In this document: positions 40,000 to 48,862 of the stretch, piece after piece
Position numbering within the stretch: position 1 is the stretch's first letter
How the letters are laid out: every line of letters begins with the position of its first letter
Assembly: GCF_004154955.1 (NCBI RefSeq)
Contig: NZ_CP011524.1
Location: 310,001-374,000, forward strand
Reading direction: 5' to 3'
Source of the DNA: Intestinimonas butyriciproducens
Lineage (GTDB): Bacteria; Bacillota; Clostridia; Oscillospirales; Oscillospiraceae
Length of the DNA stretch: 64,000 nucleotides
Notes under the pieces: model-generated
What the model saw: only the letters and a program-made list of their open reading frames with translations
What the model was told of the DNA's origin: nothing
The model's database searches: none
Program-made: the position numbers and the translations under genes

Positions 40000-40473
40000 T
40001 TACATGTGCCCTTTTTCGCTGGAAATGAGGAACACCAGCCGTTCCTCGGCCACCTGCTCGTCGTTCTGGTTGTAGACGAACACGTGGAACGTGACCAGAC
40101 CCCGGCCGGGCGTTTTGGTGGGGCGCTTCTCCACCGGGATGAATTTGCAGTAGATGGTGTCCTCAAAGCGGACCGGCTCCTGATAGCTGATCTGCATGTC
40201 CAGCAGGGCCACGGTGGTGCCCTCGAACATCAGGGTCTGTGTCAGAAGGCCGGTGCTGACGATGAAGGTGACGTTGCCGTAGGCGATACGGGAGCCGTAG
40301 ATGGTGCCTTTGCCGTAGACGTCGTTGGTGTGGGTGGCGCTCCAGTCGCCGGAGAGACCGGCGAAATTTACGATGTCGGCCTCCGTGATGGTGCGCGCGC
40401 CGGTGATATATTCCTCGCCCAGCTCCCACTGGTCGTAAGTCCTGCCGCGGAACTCGTAATCTCTGATTCCCAT
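40000..40473 (-). CDS. MaoC-like enoyl-CoA hydratase, catalytic dyad present
   Basis: This 157-residue hot-dog-fold protein keeps the hydratase-2 motif FAGLSGDWSATHTND with Asp and His five apart. It would add or remove water on a CoA thioester in the pathway of the neighbouring CoA-transferase and dehydrogenase. It is a clear paralogue of the next gene (shared TGARTI-EAD and K-PGRG segments). AGGAGGAGCAA before ATG 40473 supports the start. Confidence 0.9.
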   Translation of the reverse strand: MGIRDYEFRGRTYDQWELGEEYITGARTITEADIVNFAGLSGDWSATHTNDVYGKGTIYGSRIAYGNVTFIVSTGLLTQTLMFEGTTVALLDMQISYQEPVRFEDTIYCKFIPVEKRPTKTPGRGLVTFHVFVYNQNDEQVAEERLVFLISSEKGHM

Positions 40474-40511
40474 AGGGCTTGCTCCTCCTTAAAGCCTGTA
40501 AAGACAGGCGC

Positions 40512-40988
40512 TTATTCCATGTGGTCCCGGTCCGTGGCCATCAGGATGACCCAGGTCCCGTCCATGACCATCTCGTCCCGCTGATTGAACACGCAGATGC
40601 GGTAGGTGATGATGCCGCGGCCCGGCTTTTTGGACAGCCGCTTGGCGGTGGGGGTCATGGTGAGGCAGATGGTGTCGCCCACATAGACGGGCCGGAGGAA
40701 GCGCATCTGCTGGTCCAGAAGGCCGATATAGCTCCCATCCACCCACAGAGTCTGGCAGTCCAGGCCGTTTGCGATGATGAACGTGAGTCCGCCCGGCACG
40801 ATGGGGCGGCCGTACACGGTGTTTTCCGCGTAGAGCGCGTTGGTGTAGAGGGGGCTGTAGTCCCCGGAGAGGGAGCAGTAGCGGGCTACGTCGGCCTCGC
40901 AGATGGTGCGTGCGCCGGTGGTGTATGCCCGGTTGAGCTCCCATTCGTCATAGAGCATGCCCTTGAAATCATAATGAAGAACGCCCAT
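40512..40988 (-). CDS. MaoC-like protein lacking the catalytic His
   Basis: This 158-residue paralogue of the downstream MaoC protein has YCSLSGDYSPLYTNA at the active-site motif. The Asp remains but the His is Tyr. It may be the structural half of a heteromeric hydratase, like split MaoC pairs in Actinobacteria and Archaea. The gap to the catalytic copy is 38 bases, so the two are cotranscribed. Confidence 0.88.
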   Translation of the reverse strand: MGVLHYDFKGMLYDEWELNRAYTTGARTICEADVARYCSLSGDYSPLYTNALYAENTVYGRPIVPGGLTFIIANGLDCQTLWVDGSYIGLLDQQMRFLRPVYVGDTICLTMTPTAKRLSKKPGRGIITYRICVFNQRDEMVMDGTWVILMATDRDHME

Positions 40989-41039
40989 AGTCTTGGTTCA
41001 CTCCAATCATCCATGTTTCCCCCGGCGGGGGAGAAGGGG

Positions 41040-42230
41040 TCAGCGGATCACGCCTTCGTTTCTGAGCCGCTCCCGCTCGGCGTCGGTGTAGCCCAGGCCG
41101 GAGAGAATGGCGTCGGTGTGCTCGCCCAGGTGGGGGGGCATGGAACGGATCCGGCCGGGGGTCCGGCTCATCTTCACGGGGATACCCTTATCCTTATACT
41201 TGCCCATACCCTCGTACTCCATATCCACCACCATCTCCCGGAAGAGGACCTGCTCGTCCTGCATGACCTCGCTGATCTTCAGAACAGGGGCGTAGAGCTG
41301 GCCGTATTCGGTAAAGATCGCCTCGATCTCCTTCCGGGTGCGCTGGGAGGCCCAGTCCTGAATGATGTCGTGGAGCTCTCCGATGTGCGCCCAGCGCTGG
41401 GCGGAGGTCTTGTAGGCAGGGTCCTCGCCCAGGTCGGGGCGACCGATGGCTTGGGCAAAGCGGCTCCAGTCCCGGGGGGTGGAGTTGCCCAACTGGCAGT
41501 AGCCGTCCTTGGCCTCGAAGAGATCGTAGGGGTAGTCGGACAGGTCCCGGTTGCCGATCCGCTCCGGCTCCTGGCCCATCAGGGAGCACTGGACGAAGCA
41601 GTGCTGGAGCAGGGCCACCAGGGAGTCCACCATGGATACGTCGATGTACTGGCCCTGGCCGGTGCGCTCCCGGTGGTAGAGGGCGTACAGGATGCCCTGG
41701 GTGAGGAACATGCCGGCCACACTGTCGCCGAAGGCCACGCCGGAGGCGGTGGGTTTGCCCTCCGGCGCGGGCCAGCCGGTGACGTACATGAGGCCGCTGA
41801 GGGCCTCGGCCAGGTTGGAATAAGCGCCGCGGGTGGCGTAGGGTCCGGTCTGCCCGTAGCCGGAGAGGGAGGCCATGATGATGTCGGGCTTGACGGCGCG
41901 CATGGCCTCGTAGTCGATGCCCAGCTTACGGGTCACGCCGGGGCGGAAATTTTCCACCACGATGTCGGCGTCCTTGACCAGCTCAAAGAGGATCCGCTTG
42001 CCCTCCGGGCTCTTCAGGTTGAGGGCCACGCTCTTTTTGTTCCGGTTCATGTACAGGAAATGGATACCCTGTCCGTTGACGGAGGGGTTCCAGCTCCGGG
42101 AGCCGTCGCCCCCGGCCGTATTTTCGATTTTGATGACCTCCGCGCCGAAGTCTGCCAACTGCATGGTGGCGATGGGGGCGGAGTAGGCGGTGCTCAGATC
42201 GACGACCTTGATGCCTTCCAGGACCTGCAT
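41040..42230 (-). CDS. CaiB/BaiF-family (class III) CoA-transferase
   Basis: This 396-residue enzyme transfers CoA from a donor thioester to a carboxylic acid. The N-terminus (LEGIKVVDLSTAYSAPIATM, then QLADFGAEVIKIE) and the nucleophile region GQYIDVSMVDSLVALL are typical; the Asp after SMV aligns with Asp169 of formyl-CoA transferase. It leads the operon with two MaoC proteins and an acyl-CoA dehydrogenase, so it likely activates the pathway substrate, which is unknown. Confidence 0.93.
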   Translation of the reverse strand: MQVLEGIKVVDLSTAYSAPIATMQLADFGAEVIKIENTAGGDGSRSWNPSVNGQGIHFLYMNRNKKSVALNLKSPEGKRILFELVKDADIVVENFRPGVTRKLGIDYEAMRAVKPDIIMASLSGYGQTGPYATRGAYSNLAEALSGLMYVTGWPAPEGKPTASGVAFGDSVAGMFLTQGILYALYHRERTGQGQYIDVSMVDSLVALLQHCFVQCSLMGQEPERIGNRDLSDYPYDLFEAKDGYCQLGNSTPRDWSRFAQAIGRPDLGEDPAYKTSAQRWAHIGELHDIIQDWASQRTRKEIEAIFTEYGQLYAPVLKISEVMQDEQVLFREMVVDMEYEGMGKYKDKGIPVKMSRTPGRIRSMPPHLGEHTDAILSGLGYTDAERERLRNEGVIR

Positions 42231-42256
42231 AGGTAAAGCTTGGGAGCGTGAATCAA

Positions 42257-43561
42257 ATGGAAAACCAGGACCGGGCCATGCGCTATGCCCGGCAAATCGC
42301 GCGCATGATCCAGGTGGACACGGTGCGGCGGCCCGGAGCGGACAAGGAGAACTTCGACCGCCTCCACGCCGTGATGGCGGAGCTCTTCCCCTGTGTGTTC
42401 GAGGGCTGCCGCCGGTGGGAATTTGAGAGCAGCCTGCTCTTCTGCTGGCCCGGGAAGACCCGGAGGGCCCTGGTGCTCATGAGCCACCAGGATGTGGTGG
42501 AGGCGTCCGGCGCATGGAAATATCCCCCCTTCTCCGGCACCATCGCCGAGGGGAAGTTGTGGGGCCGGGGGGCCCTGGACGTGAAGGGCAACCTCCACGA
42601 CATCTTCCAGGCGGTGGAGGAGCTCATGGAGGCGGGGTACACCCCCGAGTGGGACGTGTACATCGCCGCCAGCCATGAGGAGGAGACCGGCGGCAATACC
42701 CTCATCGTGGACTTCCTGCGGGAGCAGGGGATCGTCCCCGAGATGTTGGTGGACGAGGGCTCGTCCATCCAGCCCTGCCCGGTGCCGGGCTTCGACGGCC
42801 ACGCGGCCATGGTGTCGGTGGCGGAAAAGGGTTATATCGACGTCAAGTGTGTGGCCCGGGGGCCCGGCGGCCACGCCAGCATCCCCGGCAAGGGGACGCC
42901 GCTGCCCCGCCTGGGCGCCTTCATGTGCGAGGTGGAGAACACCGATTTGTTCCCCGTCCGCCTCAGCAGCGCCAGCGCCGAGATGTACCGCCGCATGGCG
43001 GCCCTCTCCGCCGACGAGGGGGAGCGGGCCTACCTGACCGCCATCGCCGAGGAGCGCCCCGGCTGGCAGGAGAGCCTGGGGGAGCGGCAGAAGGAGATGC
43101 TGGGCACCACCATCGCCTTCACCATGGCCGGTGGCTCCCAGGCCGCCAACGTCATCCCCCAGGAGGCCTATGTGATCTGCAACATCCGCGTGGCCCCCGG
43201 CGAGACGGTGGCCGGAGCGGTGGCGGCCCTGCAGGCGGTGGCGGACCGGCATCAGGTGGAGCTGGAGGTCCTCCGCTCCAACGAGCCCAGCCCCGTCACC
43301 GACCCCAGGGGAGAGGCCTTCGTCCGGGTGGAGCGGGCCATCCAGGCCGCATGGCCCGGCACCGAGGTGCTGCCCTTCCTGCTCTCCGGCGGTACAGACA
43401 CCAAGCATTTCGTGAGCCTGTGCCCCAACTGTCTGCGCTTTACCGCCTATCGGATCAGCGCGGATCAGCAGGTCCGGTGCCACGCCATCGACGAGAACAT
43501 CGACCTGGACACCATCCCCAACGGGGTGGACTTCTTCAAGAACCTGATCCAGGGGCTGTAA
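42257..43561 (+). CDS. M20-family metallopeptidase
   Basis: This 434-residue enzyme belongs to the M20 dizinc family (ArgE/DapE/PepV-like). Ligands and the catalytic pair are in VLMSHQDVV, GRGALDVKGN and SHEEETGGNT; the dimerisation insert follows RGPGGHASIPGKGTPL. GGGAG 10 bases before ATG 42257 supports this start, though GTG 42248 is possible. The divergent CoA-transferase start is only 26 bases away. Substrate could be a dipeptide or acylated amino acid. Confidence 0.92.
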   Translation: MENQDRAMRYARQIARMIQVDTVRRPGADKENFDRLHAVMAELFPCVFEGCRRWEFESSLLFCWPGKTRRALVLMSHQDVVEASGAWKYPPFSGTIAEGKLWGRGALDVKGNLHDIFQAVEELMEAGYTPEWDVYIAASHEEETGGNTLIVDFLREQGIVPEMLVDEGSSIQPCPVPGFDGHAAMVSVAEKGYIDVKCVARGPGGHASIPGKGTPLPRLGAFMCEVENTDLFPVRLSSASAEMYRRMAALSADEGERAYLTAIAEERPGWQESLGERQKEMLGTTIAFTMAGGSQAANVIPQEAYVICNIRVAPGETVAGAVAALQAVADRHQVELEVLRSNEPSPVTDPRGEAFVRVERAIQAAWPGTEVLPFLLSGGTDTKHFVSLCPNCLRFTAYRISADQQVRCHAIDENIDLDTIPNGVDFFKNLIQGL

Positions 43562-43577
43562 GGAGGGCGAGAACGGC

Positions 43578-45344
43578 ATGGAAGCAAACGAGGGGCGCTG
43601 GGATCTGAGCGCCCTGTACAACGGATTTGACGACCCGGCCTTTGAGGCGGACATCGCCCGCCTGGACGGGATGATGGAGGCATACCGGCAGCAGGTTCGG
43701 AGTCTGGACGGCCTGGACGCGGCGGCGCTGGCCGACCTGCTGGGCCGGGAGGAAGCGATGTGGGTGGTGGGCGCCGACCTGCAGAAGTTCACCGACATGC
43801 GCCGGGAGGCCGACGCCGGGGACAGCCAGGCGGTGAGCGCCATGGGGCGGCTGAAAAAGCTGTTCGGCAGCGTGGCGGGGGAGGCCGCTCTGGTGCGCCG
43901 CTGGATGGGAGGGCTCGTCCTCACCGAGGCGGACTATGCCGCCCACCCCATCCTGGCGGACTACCGCTTCTTCATCGGCGAGGAGGCGGAAAAGGGCCGG
44001 CACATGCTGGATACCTCCGCCGAGGAGCTCCTGGGCCGGATGCAGGGTTGCGCGGGCGGCGCCTGGACCGACCTGCGGGGCTACCTTACCTCCTTCGCCC
44101 ACGCGCCCATGAACGGAAAAGAATACACGCTGACCCAGCTCCGGGGCTTCATCCACAGCCCGGACAAGGCCCTGCGCAAGGCCGCCTTCGAGGCGGAGCT
44201 CGCCTGCTCCAAGAGCATCGAGGGGGGGATGGCCTTCGCCCTCAACGGCGTCAAGGAGCACATGAACCTGATGGCCGAGCTGCGGGGCTACGGCGACGTG
44301 ATGACCATGACCATGGCCCAGTGCCGCATGCAGCCGGAAACCCTCAAGGCGCTGTGGGGCGCGGTGGAGGACGCCCTCCCCAAATTCCACGCCTATCTCT
44401 GCAGGAAGGCCAGGGTGCTCGGCTATGAAAAGGGCCTTCCCTGGTACGAGCTGTGCGCCGGCCTGGGGGAGAGCGGGCAGCGCTTCGACACCGAGGGGGC
44501 GCGGGCCTACCTGGTGGAGCTGCTGGGCGCTTTCGCCCCCGATCTGGGCGAGATGGTGGACCGGGCCTTCCGGGAGCACTGGATCGACTTCTATCCCCGG
44601 CCGGGGAAGAGCGGCGGCGCCTTCTGCCGGAATCTCTCCAATCAGAAGCAGAGCCGGGTGCTGACCAACTTTGAGGGTAATCTGGACGGAGTGGTGACCA
44701 TTGCCCACGAGCTGGGACATGCCTACCACGGGCACCTCATCCAGGACCACCGGCCCCTGAACCGGACCTATACCATGCCCGTGGCCGAGACGGCCTCTAA
44801 CTTCAACGAGACCCTGGTCATGAACGCGGCCATTGCTCGGGCCCGGGGACAGGAGAAGCTGGCGCTGCTGGAGCAGCGGCTCCAGGACTACACCCAGGTC
44901 ATCTGCGACATCTACTCCCGCTTCCTCTTCGAGAGGGAGGTGTTCGAGGAGCGCAAGGGAGGCTTCCTCTTCCCGGAGCGGCTGTGCCGGATCATGGCCG
45001 AGACCCAAAAAACGGCCTACGGCCCCGGGCTGGACCCCGCGTGCCTCCATCCCTATATGTGGGTCAACAAGGTCCACTACTATTACACCACATTGAGCTT
45101 CTACAACTTCCCCTACGCCTTCGGCGCCCTGCTGGCCACCGGGCTCTATGCCCGCTACCAGAAGGAGGGGGCGCCCTTCGTCGAGAAGTACCGCGCCTTC
45201 CTGCGCTCCACTACGGTGTCCACCGTGGAGGAGGCTGCAGCGGTGGCCGGCATCGACGTGACCCAAAAGGCGTTCTGGGCGGAGAGCCTGGCCATGGTGG
45301 CCGGACAGATCGACGAGTTCCTCCTCATGACGGAGGACGCCTGA
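43578..45344 (+). CDS. M3-family oligoendopeptidase F
   Basis: This 588-residue cytosolic zinc endopeptidase cuts oligopeptides of about 7-17 residues. The zinc motif HELGHAYHG is in VTIAHELGHAYHGHLIQ and the third ligand Glu is in NFNETLVMNA. The length and all-helical N-terminal part are normal for PepF. It is 16 bases after the M20 gene, so both are in one operon, which suggests peptide use before or alongside the sugar genes downstream. Confidence 0.95.
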   Translation: MEANEGRWDLSALYNGFDDPAFEADIARLDGMMEAYRQQVRSLDGLDAAALADLLGREEAMWVVGADLQKFTDMRREADAGDSQAVSAMGRLKKLFGSVAGEAALVRRWMGGLVLTEADYAAHPILADYRFFIGEEAEKGRHMLDTSAEELLGRMQGCAGGAWTDLRGYLTSFAHAPMNGKEYTLTQLRGFIHSPDKALRKAAFEAELACSKSIEGGMAFALNGVKEHMNLMAELRGYGDVMTMTMAQCRMQPETLKALWGAVEDALPKFHAYLCRKARVLGYEKGLPWYELCAGLGESGQRFDTEGARAYLVELLGAFAPDLGEMVDRAFREHWIDFYPRPGKSGGAFCRNLSNQKQSRVLTNFEGNLDGVVTIAHELGHAYHGHLIQDHRPLNRTYTMPVAETASNFNETLVMNAAIARARGQEKLALLEQRLQDYTQVICDIYSRFLFEREVFEERKGGFLFPERLCRIMAETQKTAYGPGLDPACLHPYMWVNKVHYYYTTLSFYNFPYAFGALLATGLYARYQKEGAPFVEKYRAFLRSTTVSTVEEAAAVAGIDVTQKAFWAESLAMVAGQIDEFLLMTEDA

Positions 45345-45383
45345 AAAAGCCCGGCGGGGCCGGAAAGAGAGGAGTGCAGCCTG

Positions 45384-47132
45384 ATGCGCGATATGGCCCG
45401 GGAGAACGGGGAGCAGTTCGCGCTGCTGCCCTATAAGGAGGAGATCGGCACCCTCGCCCAGTCCCTGAAGGGGGTCCTGGGCGCAGACGTCATCGTGGTG
45501 GACAAGTACCTCAACCGGATCGTGAACACCTTCCACTACCGGTACAACTCCGCCGACATCAGGATTAACTCTGTGGTGGGGAACATCGTTACCACCCAGA
45601 AGCTGCAGATGATCTATGACCGAAAGTACTTCACCGACTGTGTGAACTGTCCGGACTACACCACCTGTGAGCTGGGCGGTGTGTTCGGCACCCCCATCAT
45701 GTGCGGCGGGGAGTGCATCGGCGCCATCGCCCTGCTGGTGGAGCCCAACCAGGTGGTGTCCTTCCAGCAGAAGCAGACGCCGGTCATCGATTTCCTCCAG
45801 CAGATTTCGATTCTGATCTCCGAGATGGTGCGCAGCGCCTCCAACAGCCGCCTGCTCCAGGCTGTCCGGACCAAGTTTCGGGTGGTGCTGGACAGCGTCA
45901 ATGAGGCTGCGGCCATCACCGATTCCTCCGGCGTGGTCTTTTTCGCCAACCGATATTTTATGGATTTCTTCTCCGACGGACAGGCCGTGGTGGGCAGCCG
46001 CATCGACGAGATCTTTACCCGCTGGAAGCTCCAGGCCCCTCCGGAGGGGGAGAAGCGCAGCCTCATCGACAACTCTTTCTACAAGAAGGGGCCGGAGGTG
46101 CTCCACCTCCGGGGCATCCAGAGCATGGCGGTCGGAGAGGAGGGCCCCCTTTTCCTCTACATCTTCGACAAGGTGGATGCCCTCCCGTTCCTCCGCTACC
46201 AGACCCAGAGCACCTATTCCCCCGAGCTGGTGGACCAGTTCTTCGGCAGGAGCCCCGCCATGGAGCGGGCCAAGCTGAACACCCAGCGGGCCATGCGCAA
46301 CCAGCTCTCCATCCTGGTGGAGTGCCCGGACCGCAGGCAGGCCGACGCGCTGGCAAGGCTCCTGTTCATGCGCTCTATCCAGGACAATTACCAGATCGTC
46401 AAGGTGGACTGCTCCGAGGACGAGCGTATTTTGGAGACGGTGCTGCTGGACCGGGAGGAGGGCTCCCCGGGCGTCCTCTTCCTCAGCCAGGAGAGCGTGG
46501 TGTACCTCTATGGCATCGACCACCTGCCCATGTACCTGCAAAACAAGCTGGCAAAATCCCTGCGGGGGAGCTGGGACGACGAGGCGCCCGCCCATGTGAG
46601 GGTCATCGCCACCAGCGGCCGGAACCTGTACGCGCAGGTGAAGAAGGACCGCTTCTCCATGGAGCTCTACAACATGATCTCCCGGAACAAGATCTCTATC
46701 CCGCAGGTGAGCGGGGTGCCTGAGGACATCCGCTTCTACTTTGAGAAGTACCTGGAGCGCTACTGCGGCATCTACGGACAGCCGCCCATCCGGGTGGGCG
46801 GGGAGGCATGGAGCTTTCTGGAGCGGCGGCGCTGGGAGGGCGGTGTCCAGGAGATCCGGGAGACCGCCGAGCGCATCGTCATCCGGGCGGAGGGGGAGGA
46901 ACTGGGTCTGGAGGAGCTGGCCGCCTTCTTCCCGGAGGAGAGCCTCCGGCCCCAGAACAGGGGCATCGTGGAGGACAGCATCGAGTCCCAGCTGCGCAGG
47001 CTGCTGGGCGCGGGCATGACCAAGGAAAAGATCGCGGAGGAGATGGGCGTCAGCCGCGCCACGCTCTACCGCTGGATCGAAAAATTCAAACTCAACGAAT
47101 CGGCATTACGAGAAAGGGAGTCAGCAGGATGA
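45384..47132 (+). CDS. Degenerate NtrC-like regulator: Cys-rich sensor, PAS, dead AAA+, HTH
   Basis: This 582-residue regulator has a GAF-like N-terminal domain with a cysteine set C86-x2-C89-x5-C95 and C107-x3-C111, a PAS domain (about 150-230) and a sigma-54-activator-like AAA+ region (about 255-450). A Fis-type helix-turn-helix (about 540-575; KIAEEMGVSRATLYRW) ends it. The AAA+ part has lost Walker A (ECPDRRQA where GESGTGKE is expected) and GAFTGA, so it should not drive sigma-54 by ATP hydrolysis. It overlaps the next gene by 4 bases. Confidence 0.82.
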   Translation: MRDMARENGEQFALLPYKEEIGTLAQSLKGVLGADVIVVDKYLNRIVNTFHYRYNSADIRINSVVGNIVTTQKLQMIYDRKYFTDCVNCPDYTTCELGGVFGTPIMCGGECIGAIALLVEPNQVVSFQQKQTPVIDFLQQISILISEMVRSASNSRLLQAVRTKFRVVLDSVNEAAAITDSSGVVFFANRYFMDFFSDGQAVVGSRIDEIFTRWKLQAPPEGEKRSLIDNSFYKKGPEVLHLRGIQSMAVGEEGPLFLYIFDKVDALPFLRYQTQSTYSPELVDQFFGRSPAMERAKLNTQRAMRNQLSILVECPDRRQADALARLLFMRSIQDNYQIVKVDCSEDERILETVLLDREEGSPGVLFLSQESVVYLYGIDHLPMYLQNKLAKSLRGSWDDEAPAHVRVIATSGRNLYAQVKKDRFSMELYNMISRNKISIPQVSGVPEDIRFYFEKYLERYCGIYGQPPIRVGGEAWSFLERRRWEGGVQEIRETAERIVIRAEGEELGLEELAAFFPEESLRPQNRGIVEDSIESQLRRLLGAGMTKEKIAEEMGVSRATLYRWIEKFKLNESALRERESAG

Positions 47133-48184
47133 TGACAGGAACACAGCGCATCAAAGCCTTACTGGATGGGAGCCCCATCGACCGCACCCCCATCGGCGGG
47201 TGGTACCACATGCCTCTGGTGGACCGCAATGTGACGGATTTCACCCGGGAGCTCATCGCCTCCACCGACCTGAACAAGTGGGATTTTATCAAGATCATGA
47301 CCAACGGCCACTTCTACACCGAGGCCTACGGCGGTGACATTGCGTTCTCCAAAGTCAACACCATGTGGAGCGGCACCATCAAACGCTACCCCATCCGCTC
47401 CGCCGCCGATGCCCGGAACCTGCCCGTGCTGGGCATCGACAACCCCGTGTGGCAGCGGGAGCTGAAGATCCTGCGGAACCTGAAGGACTACTACCAGGAC
47501 CGCCTGCCCATCGTGGCCACCATCTTCAATCCCCTCACCGCCGTCCAGGAGTGCGCCGGATGCCTGGACCCCGTGCCCATGCTCCATCTGATGGCCGAGG
47601 ACCCCGACGCCCTGCACAAGGCCCTGGAGGCCATGACCCAGACCAACTTCATCTACCTCGACGCCCTCTTTGCCGAGGGGATCGACGGCATCTTCCTGGC
47701 CAATCAGTACTCCATGTCCCACCTCCTCACCGACGCCCAGTATGAGGAGTTCTGCCAGCCTTATGAGGCCCGCATCCTGGAGCACTGCAAAGGGCACACC
47801 TGGTTCAACATGGCCCACATCCACGGCTCGCGGAACCTGCGCATGGACCGCTACCTCTCTTACAGCGACGACCTGCTTCAGGCCCTCAACTGGGAGTGCT
47901 GTCCCGTGGGCGTGCCGGCGGAAGAGGTCACCACCATCGCCGACGTGCGCGCCAAGACCGACAAGATCATCATCGCCGGCTTTGATCAGGACCACGACTT
48001 CATCACTCCCAAAAACGACCGCGAGGCGGTGAAGGCCGTTCTCAAGCGGCGCTTCTTGGAGGCGGAAAAGGAGAACGGTTCCAACCGCTTCATCTTCGCG
48101 CCCGGCTGCTGTCTGGCCCACGGCGGCTCTTATCTCAATGCGCTCATCTATGAAGTGGCGGAGGAACTGGGCCAGAGCAAATAA
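47129..48184 (+). CDS. Uroporphyrinogen decarboxylase (URO-D) family protein
   Basis: This 351-residue protein has the URO-D/MtaA fold start (TGTQRIKALLDGSPIDRTPI, then GGWYHMP) and the ending FIFAPGCCLAHGGSYLNAL. The heme role is unlikely in this context. Relatives include methylcobamide:CoM methyltransferases, but their H-x-C zinc motif appears here as HIH (AHIHGSRNLRM) with ECC further on. Substrate and metal are unknown. It is coupled to the regulator upstream and lies 29 bases before dhaL. Confidence 0.85.
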   Translation: MMTGTQRIKALLDGSPIDRTPIGGWYHMPLVDRNVTDFTRELIASTDLNKWDFIKIMTNGHFYTEAYGGDIAFSKVNTMWSGTIKRYPIRSAADARNLPVLGIDNPVWQRELKILRNLKDYYQDRLPIVATIFNPLTAVQECAGCLDPVPMLHLMAEDPDALHKALEAMTQTNFIYLDALFAEGIDGIFLANQYSMSHLLTDAQYEEFCQPYEARILEHCKGHTWFNMAHIHGSRNLRMDRYLSYSDDLLQALNWECCPVGVPAEEVTTIADVRAKTDKIIIAGFDQDHDFITPKNDREAVKAVLKRRFLEAEKENGSNRFIFAPGCCLAHGGSYLNALIYEVAEELGQSK

Positions 48185-48213
48185 ACCGATTACAGGAAAG
48201 GAATGGAATTGCA

Positions 48214-48852
48214 ATGGAGCAACTCAATTACGCCCAGGTCAGGGATATGCTCCTCTACGTGGCGGAGCAGATCATCGACAGCAAGGCCCTCCTGACGGAG
48301 GTGGACAGCCAGATCGGCGACGGCGATCACGGCATCGGCATGGAGCGGGGCATGAAGAAGGCCAAGGAAAAGCTGCTGAGCATGGAGAGCGGCTCCAATG
48401 TCTATGCCCTGTTCCAGGAGATGGGCAAGACCATGCTCATGAGCATGGGCGGCGCCTCCGGCGTGATCTTCGGCACCATGTTCATGGGCGGGGCCAAGGG
48501 AAAGCCCGAGCGCAGCAGTCTCGACGGCGCGGCCCTCATCGAGCTTTTGGAGGGGAGCCTGGCCCAGATCAAGGAGCGGGGCAAGGCGCAGGTGGGCGAC
48601 AAGACCATGGTGGACGCCCTGGAGCCAGCCGTGGAGCGGATGAAGTCCTGCGCCGGGACCAGCGACCTGGGCGAGATGCTCTCCCAGGCGGCCGAGGCGG
48701 CCCGGGAGGGCATGGAGGCCACCAAGAATTATCAGGCCAAGTATGGAAGGGCCAAATCCCTGATGGAGCGCGCGCTGGGCCACCCGGACGCCGGCGCCAC
48801 CTCCACCTGGATCATCTTCCGTTCTATGGCCGAATACGTACAGAAGCTGTGA
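48214..48852 (+). CDS. DhaL-like ADP/ATP-binding subunit of a DhaK-type kinase
   Basis: This 212-residue subunit binds nucleotide. The Mg-binding loop DSQIGDGDHGIGM and GGASGVIFGTMF are diagnostic for DhaL. With the adjacent DhaK it should phosphorylate a small ketose. No PTS DhaM is present, so it is probably ATP-dependent or uses a DhaM elsewhere. With RpiB and TIM homologues downstream, erythrulose is a plausible substrate. Confidence 0.93.
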   Translation: MEQLNYAQVRDMLLYVAEQIIDSKALLTEVDSQIGDGDHGIGMERGMKKAKEKLLSMESGSNVYALFQEMGKTMLMSMGGASGVIFGTMFMGGAKGKPERSSLDGAALIELLEGSLAQIKERGKAQVGDKTMVDALEPAVERMKSCAGTSDLGEMLSQAAEAAREGMEATKNYQAKYGRAKSLMERALGHPDAGATSTWIIFRSMAEYVQKL

Positions 48853-48862
48853 GGTGAGGGAT

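Noticed and set aside
43536-46595. A 1019-codon open frame on the minus strand
   Set aside because: It lies opposite the M3 peptidase and the regulator, whose products are recognisable. The translation is repetitive and unlike a protein.
47129-48184. HemE of heme biosynthesis
   Set aside because: No other heme genes are near, and the gene is locked into a catabolic operon. Only family membership can be supported.
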